Under the pieces are notes generated by a model, which did not search any database, was not told where the DNA came from, and was given only the letters and a program-made list of their open reading frames with translations. From contig JAUYMX010000397.1 in NCBI GenBank assembly GCA_030699345.1, forward strand, positions 1-19,501: a stretch of 19,501 nt of DNA, in the 5' to 3' direction. The DNA comes from Methylococcaceae bacterium (GTDB lineage Bacteria > Pseudomonadota > Gammaproteobacteria > Methylococcales > Methylomonadaceae). A program made the translations under genes and the position numbers. This document shows positions 15,506 through 19,501 of the stretch, in pieces. Numbering within the stretch: the stretch's first letter is position 1; each line of letters opens with the position of its first letter.

Positions 15506-16501
15506 ATGCCCCAAATCGTCGTTTGTGCTTTATATAAATTTGTCACGCTGGAAAATTATCAGGCCTTACGTCAGCCGCTGACTGATGTGATGGAAGCCAA
15601 CCAGATTCGGGGCACGTTGCTGCTGGCGGTTGAGGGTATCAACGGTACGGTGGCGGGGCCACGGCAAGGCATTGATAATTTGCTTAACTGGTTACGCAGT
15701 GACCCACGTTTGGCCGATCTCGACTGCAAAGAATCAGTCACCAACCAGTCGCCTTTTAAACGCACCAAAGTTAAACTCAAAAAAGAAATAGTCACCATGG
15801 GCGTGCCCGGGATCGATCCTAAACAGGTCGTTGGTACTTATGTAGCCCCAAAAGATTGGAATAGCCTGATTGATGATCCTGAAGTGTTGCTGGTCGACAC
15901 CCGCAACGATTACGAATTTCAGGTAGGCACCTTTAAAAACGCCATCAACCCCAACACCACCAGTTTTCGAGAGTTTCCGGAGTTTGTAAAACAACACCTC
16001 GATCCGAACACCCATAAAAAAGTCGCGATGTTTTGCACCGGCGGAATACGTTGTGAAAAATCCACCGCTTTTCTTAAAGAACAAGGCTTTGCCGAGGTTT
16101 ATCACCTGAAAGGCGGCATACTAAAATATCTCGAGGACGTGCCTGCTGAGCAAAGCCGCTGGCAAGGTGAGTGTTTTGTATTTGATGATCGCATTACCGT
16201 CAATCACCAACTCGAGCAAGGCAGTTACGATCAATGTAACGCTTGCCGCATGCCTATCACTGAAGCAGACAAAGCCAGCCACAAATATCAGCAAGGCGTC
16301 AGTTGTCCGCATTGCTACCAGCAGATTACCCCGGAACAAAAAGTCCGTTTTATGGAGCGGGAAAAACAGCTGGAATTAGCCAAAAAACGCGGCGAAGCCC
16401 ATATCGGGGCGGATGCCGCCAAATCACTAGCGGCCAAGCGCGAAGCAAAACGTTTGCGTCAGCAAACCTTGGCAGTAAAAGCTAGCCTGGCTAAGCCATG
16501 A
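15506..16501 (+). CDS. trhO: TrhO, tRNA uridine-34 hydroxylase (rhodanese-fold)
   Basis: A 331-residue member of the YceA/UPF0176 family, slightly shorter than E. coli TrhO (about 350). The N-terminal alpha/beta domain (1-95, with GTLLLAVEGINGTVAGP) is followed by a rhodanese domain (about 120-215) with the active-site loop CTGGIRC, Cys177 to Cys183. A Cys-rich segment follows (CNACRMPI then CPHCYQ), which may bind metal, and then a basic tail. In E. coli TrhO makes 5-hydroxyuridine at the tRNA wobble base using oxygen, a first step to cmo5U/mo5U. Older annotation as a rhodanese sulfurtransferase refers to the same protein. The stop overlaps the next ATG (ATGA, 16498-16501), so the two are translationally coupled. 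Confidence 0.93.
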   Translation: MPQIVVCALYKFVTLENYQALRQPLTDVMEANQIRGTLLLAVEGINGTVAGPRQGIDNLLNWLRSDPRLADLDCKESVTNQSPFKRTKVKLKKEIVTMGVPGIDPKQVVGTYVAPKDWNSLIDDPEVLLVDTRNDYEFQVGTFKNAINPNTTSFREFPEFVKQHLDPNTHKKVAMFCTGGIRCEKSTAFLKEQGFAEVYHLKGGILKYLEDVPAEQSRWQGECFVFDDRITVNHQLEQGSYDQCNACRMPITEADKASHKYQQGVSCPHCYQQITPEQKVRFMEREKQLELAKKRGEAHIGADAAKSLAAKREAKRLRQQTLAVKASLAKP

Positions 16502-17160
16502 AATCTGAATTGCTAGGCCACAAAGCGCCGTTATTATCCGTATCCGATTGGGTTCAGGGCGATCCTGTCAATTTTGATCAGCTTATCGGCAGGGTCGTAT
16601 TAGTCGAAGTCTTTCAAGTCAACTGCCCAGGCTGTTTTTTGTACTCGCTGCCCACGGCCACCAAATTGCATCAGCGCTATGTCGATCAGGGTTTGTCAGT
16701 GTTGGGTGTGGCAACAGCGTTTGAAGATTTTGACAAAAATACGTTGGAAAACTTAACTCGTTTAGCTGAAACCGGTGCGGTCGTTGGCGAAACTTTACAG
16801 ATGTTAACTAGACATGGGCTATTGATTGATGGCCAGCTAAGCTACCAAATCCCGTTTCCGTTAGGTATGGATCGCTTACAAAAATGTGGAAATGAAGTTA
16901 CTCAAACCGACATCGACGATTTCATCCATAGCCGCATCCCTGATTTTTCTTTACAGTCCGAAACTTACCAGCAACAGATCCGTGAGCGTGTTGAGCAGTA
17001 TTTACACCATCTTATTTACCGGGCGGAAACCTTTGAACGTTTCGAACTTAAAGGTACGCCGTCGCACATCTTGGTCGATAAACAGGGGATTTTAAGGGAT
17101 TGCGCGTTTGGCGATTATCCCGATCTGGAAGCGCGAATAGTGGGTTTACTGAAAGAGTAA
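16498..17160 (+). CDS. Cytoplasmic thioredoxin-fold protein with CPGC motif and large insertion
   Basis: A 220-residue protein with a TlpA/AhpC-type thioredoxin fold. The redox motif is C43-P-G-C46 in VFQVNCPGCFLYSLP, and the cis-proline is Pro188 in KGTPSHILVDKQG. There is no signal peptide or membrane anchor, unlike TlpA or ResA, so it should be cytoplasmic. About 140 residues separate the CxxC and the cis-proline, far more than in plain thioredoxins. The insertion (roughly 90-180) is helical and charged, with an extra Cys130. It is coupled to trhO by a 4-bp ATGA overlap. One guess is that it reduces TrhO or another thiol protein; the substrate is unknown. Converges on slyX with only 6 bp between them. 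Confidence 0.8.
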   Translation: MKSELLGHKAPLLSVSDWVQGDPVNFDQLIGRVVLVEVFQVNCPGCFLYSLPTATKLHQRYVDQGLSVLGVATAFEDFDKNTLENLTRLAETGAVVGETLQMLTRHGLLIDGQLSYQIPFPLGMDRLQKCGNEVTQTDIDDFIHSRIPDFSLQSETYQQQIRERVEQYLHHLIYRAETFERFELKGTPSHILVDKQGILRDCAFGDYPDLEARIVGLLKE

Positions 17161-17166
17161 CTCGCT

Positions 17167-17373
17167 CTAATAATGCGGCGGCACTTCATCATTTGCTTGA
17201 GGCGTGCCAACACCTTCGGAAGACACGCTTTTGATGCGATCATTCAGTAATTTACAAGTGGCCTCCAAACGAGTGATCTGTTGTTGTTGCTCGCTGACGA
17301 TTCTATTTAATTCCTGCAACAAATCTTCCTGATAAGCGGCTTTTATTTCCAGTTCAATAAGTCGGTCATTCAT
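17167..17373 (-). CDS. slyX: SlyX family protein
   Basis: A 68-residue protein that is mostly one coiled coil (about residues 3-50, with LIELEIKAAYQEDLLQELNRI), followed by a short flexible tail. It ends in PPHY, the conserved SlyX terminus; E. coli SlyX (72 residues) also ends PPPHY. The function of SlyX is not established; the name comes from its location beside slyD in E. coli, and here slyD is 5.6 kb away. It lies 9 bp downstream of hemN on the same strand, so it is probably the last gene of the glycosyltransferase-hemN-slyX operon. The ATG at 17373 has a weak AGG site upstream. Confidence 0.9.
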   Translation of the reverse strand: MNDRLIELEIKAAYQEDLLQELNRIVSEQQQQITRLEATCKLLNDRIKSVSSEGVGTPQANDEVPPHY

Positions 17374-17382
17374 CGTTAGCGC

Positions 17383-18783
17383 CTAAATTACTTTTGAGAA
17401 TTGCTGCTGCTTTTTTTGCGCCAGATATTTATCAAACACCATACAAACATTACGTATCAACAACCGGCCTGCCGGTAACACGCTAATGTCCTTTGATGTG
17501 AGTGATAGCAAACCATCCGCCTGCATAATTGCCAATGCCCGCAGCTCATCGGCAAAATAATGGCTGAAATCGATACCAAACTGCTGTTCGATGCGGCTGA
17601 AGTTCAGTGAAAAATGGCAAATCAGCTGGGTAATTACTTCACGACGTAGCTTGTCATCTTCATTTAAATCAACGCCTTTAAATACCGTCAACTTGTCTTG
17701 CTTAATGAGTTGATCGTATTCGTCCAGCTCTTTGACGTTTTGGATATAAGCATCGCCCACCCGGCCGATTGAGGTAATCCCCAAACCCACCAAATCGCAA
17801 TCCGAATGCGTAGAATAGCCCTGGAAATTGCGATACAACTTGCCTTCGCGCTGGGCAATCGCCAGCTCATCATCGGGTTTGGCAAAATGATCCATGCCGA
17901 TATAGACATAACCGGCTTCAATCAATCGTAAACCGACCATTTGCAAAATGGCTAACTTAACGTCAGCGGTCGGCAAATCGTCATCGTTAATCTGCCGTTG
18001 GGTTTTAAACCGGGCAGGCATGTGGGCGTAATTAAAAATGGAGAAACGATCAGGCGACACTGCCAGCACTGTTTCCAAGGTCTTAGCGAAGGTGTCGACC
18101 GTTTGCAGCGGTAGGCCGTAGATCAAATCAATATTGGTTGACCGAAAACCTTCAGCTTTGGCTGCGGCCAATACCGCAAAGGTTTGTTCTTCACTTTGTA
18201 ATCGGTTGACTGCCTTTTGCACCGCCGGATCAAAATCCTGCAAACCTAAGCTGATGCGGTTAAAGCCCAGCTCCCGTAATTGTTTGATGGTATGGTCGTT
18301 GGTTTCCCGAGGGTCGACTTCTATTGAATATTCACCTTCATCGTCATCCCGCAAATGAAAATGCTCGCGCGTTGCCGCCATCAGCTGCTGCATTTGCGGA
18401 TAGCTTAAAAATGTCGGCGTACCGCCGCCCCAGTGCAATTGATTGACTACTCTGGTCTTGTCGAATAAGGCGCCCTGCATCGCAATTTCTTTCAGCAGGT
18501 TTTCCAAGTAAGGCACCGCATGGTTGCGGTTTTTGGTGACGATTTTATTACAGGCGCAATAAAAGCAAACGGTGTCGCAAAACGGGATATGAAAATACAG
18601 CGACAGCGGCCCACCGGCGGCATTCGATTTGGCAATATGCTGGCGGTAGTCTTGATCGGTAAAGCCTGAATGCAGCTCCAGCGCAGTAGGGTAGGAGGTA
18701 TAACGAGGACCGGCTTTGTCATAGCGATTAATTAAATCAATATCAAACTGAATCGATTGGTTCATCGTTCCGGCGGTGCTCAT
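17383..18783 (-). CDS. hemN: HemN, oxygen-independent coproporphyrinogen III oxidase
   Basis: A 466-residue cytoplasmic radical-SAM enzyme that decarboxylates coproporphyrinogen III to protoporphyrinogen IX in heme synthesis without oxygen. The cluster motif CDTVCFYCAC gives Cys69, Cys73 and Cys76 for the 4Fe-4S cluster and the HemN-specific Cys78. The N-terminal DIDLINRYDKAGPRYTSYPTA and C-terminal NVCMVFDKYL are also HemN signatures, separating it from HemW-type relatives, which lack the CxxxCxxCxC form. Two starts are possible. ATG 18783 overlaps the upstream stop as ATGA and suggests coupling. ATG 18765 (MNQSIQFD) has a better ribosome site (GGAA) and gives the commoner length. I list the longer one. 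slyX follows after 9 bp. Confidence 0.96.
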   Translation of the reverse strand: MSTAGTMNQSIQFDIDLINRYDKAGPRYTSYPTALELHSGFTDQDYRQHIAKSNAAGGPLSLYFHIPFCDTVCFYCACNKIVTKNRNHAVPYLENLLKEIAMQGALFDKTRVVNQLHWGGGTPTFLSYPQMQQLMAATREHFHLRDDDEGEYSIEVDPRETNDHTIKQLRELGFNRISLGLQDFDPAVQKAVNRLQSEEQTFAVLAAAKAEGFRSTNIDLIYGLPLQTVDTFAKTLETVLAVSPDRFSIFNYAHMPARFKTQRQINDDDLPTADVKLAILQMVGLRLIEAGYVYIGMDHFAKPDDELAIAQREGKLYRNFQGYSTHSDCDLVGLGITSIGRVGDAYIQNVKELDEYDQLIKQDKLTVFKGVDLNEDDKLRREVITQLICHFSLNFSRIEQQFGIDFSHYFADELRALAIMQADGLLSLTSKDISVLPAGRLLIRNVCMVFDKYLAQKKQQQFSKVI

Positions 18784-19501
18784 AACAAGCGCTCATATAC
18801 GGCTTGATAGCGGCCGACGCTGATCGGCCAGTTGCGCTCGGTTTCGACATAGTGCCTGCCTGCGGCTCTGAAAGCATCCCATTGCTGACGGTTATCAAGC
18901 AAATTCAATACCGATTCGGCTAAGGAAGTAGCGTCTCCAGCCTTGAACAAGCAACCGTTCTCGCCATCCCTGATTAACTCTTTATGCCCACCGACATCGG
19001 AAGCTACCACCAATCGCCCTTGAGCCATGGCTTCCAATGGTTTTAAAGGTGTCACCAATTCCGTCAGGCGCATGGAAAGACGCGGATAAACAAAAATGTC
19101 CACCTGGTTGTAATAATCCTGTACCAGATCGTGAGATACCCGGCCGGTAAAAATAACGTGTTGCTCCAGCTTCAGCTCGGTGACTTTCTGTTTGATAAGT
19201 TGTTCTTGCGGGCCGCCGCCTACCAGTAACAAACGGGTGTCCGGTTGCTTGTCGACAATTTTTGGTAAGGCATCTAATAACAGCAACAAGCCTTCGTATG
19301 CATAAAAAGAGCCGATAAAGCCCAGGACAATTTTGTTTTGCAGGCCTAATTCACTGCGTAAGGTTTGATCCGCCTGTACGCCGTAGGTGAAGCGTTCAAT
19401 ATCAACAGCATTAGGAATAACGGTGATTTTGTCGGCCGGGACGCCGCGTGTGACTATATCCGCACGCAAACCCTCGCAAATAGTAGTGACCGCATTGGCG
19501 C
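18780..19501 (-). CDS. Exosortase A-associated glycosyltransferase, Daro_2409 type (N-terminus outside window)
   Basis: The C-terminal 240 residues of a GT4 glycosyltransferase; the frame stays open to base 19501. Visible donor-side motifs are ITVIPNAVD, GFIGSFYAYEGLLLLLDALP, LLLVGGGPQEQLI, and the block RLTELVTPLKPLEAMAQGR followed by ASDVGGHKELI. This wording (SFYAYEGL, VTPLKPLEAMAQG) is typical of the PEP-CTERM/exosortase A-associated family TIGR04063, which assembles the exopolysaccharide encoded with XrtA. In the EX7E position, Glu has shifted to T-PLKPLE, as is usual for that family. The assignment is from memory. The stop overlaps the hemN start (ATGA). It links this strand to the same system as prsK/prsR and suggests that more XrtA genes lie past the right edge. 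Confidence 0.88.
   Translation of the reverse strand, partial: ANAVTTICEGLRADIVTRGVPADKITVIPNAVDIERFTYGVQADQTLRSELGLQNKIVLGFIGSFYAYEGLLLLLDALPKIVDKQPDTRLLLVGGGPQEQLIKQKVTELKLEQHVIFTGRVSHDLVQDYYNQVDIFVYPRLSMRLTELVTPLKPLEAMAQGRLVVASDVGGHKELIRDGENGCLFKAGDATSLAESVLNLLDNRQQWDAFRAAGRHYVETERNWPISVGRYQAVYERLL

Noticed and set aside
18134..18358. 74-codon + strand frame opposite hemN
   Set aside because: It is an antisense shadow of an intact, strongly conserved hemN with no start signal.

Overview
The window reads as ordinary gammaproteobacterial chromosome. The first block follows the gammaproteobacterial order rng-yhdP-...-tldD. The presence of PrsK/PrsR plus an exosortase-A-associated glycosyltransferase points to a species with the PEP-CTERM/XrtA protein-sorting and exopolysaccharide system. 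From the protein wording I would guess a methanotroph of the Methylococcales; that placement is inference from memory, not shown by any single gene.

Layout. Bases 1-6025 (+) form one tight operon: the 3' half of rng (RNase G), yhdP (AsmA-like, envelope lipid transport), a Nit2-like amidohydrolase and a short BamC-like lipoprotein, closed by a perfect hairpin at 6034-6059. Bases 6074-9178 (+) carry tldD and pmbA (the two halves of the TldD/TldE protease), separated by a 91-bp element with 24-bp inverted ends. Bases 9179-10412 hold a REP-like palindrome and a lone GT4 glycosyltransferase. greB (-) and slyD (+) are then divergently transcribed. A 398-bp gap holding a candidate promoter/operator leads into prsK-prsR (+), the two-component pair of the XrtA/PEP-CTERM system. 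trhO and a CPGC thioredoxin-fold protein follow (+), overlapping by ATGA. Converging from the right edge (-) are an XrtA-associated glycosyltransferase (cut by the window end), hemN (ATGA overlap) and slyX.

Themes. The left block concerns the outer envelope and RNA turnover. The right block holds the regulators (PrsK senses, PrsR activates sigma-54 promoters) and one sugar transferase of a surface polysaccharide/PEP-CTERM system, whose main gene cluster probably lies beyond 19501.

I did not find a clearly new multi-gene system. The most noteworthy items are a run of ten C in yhdP (possible phase variation or assembly error), a mini-ORF whose stop overlaps the yhdP start, a single-domain BamC, two families of palindromic intergenic repeats, an inverted repeat bracketing a TATAAT box before prsK, a terminator-like hairpin built into the His-tail codons of slyD, and a large insertion in the CPGC protein. 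No tRNA, rRNA, CRISPR array, insertion sequence or transposase was seen.
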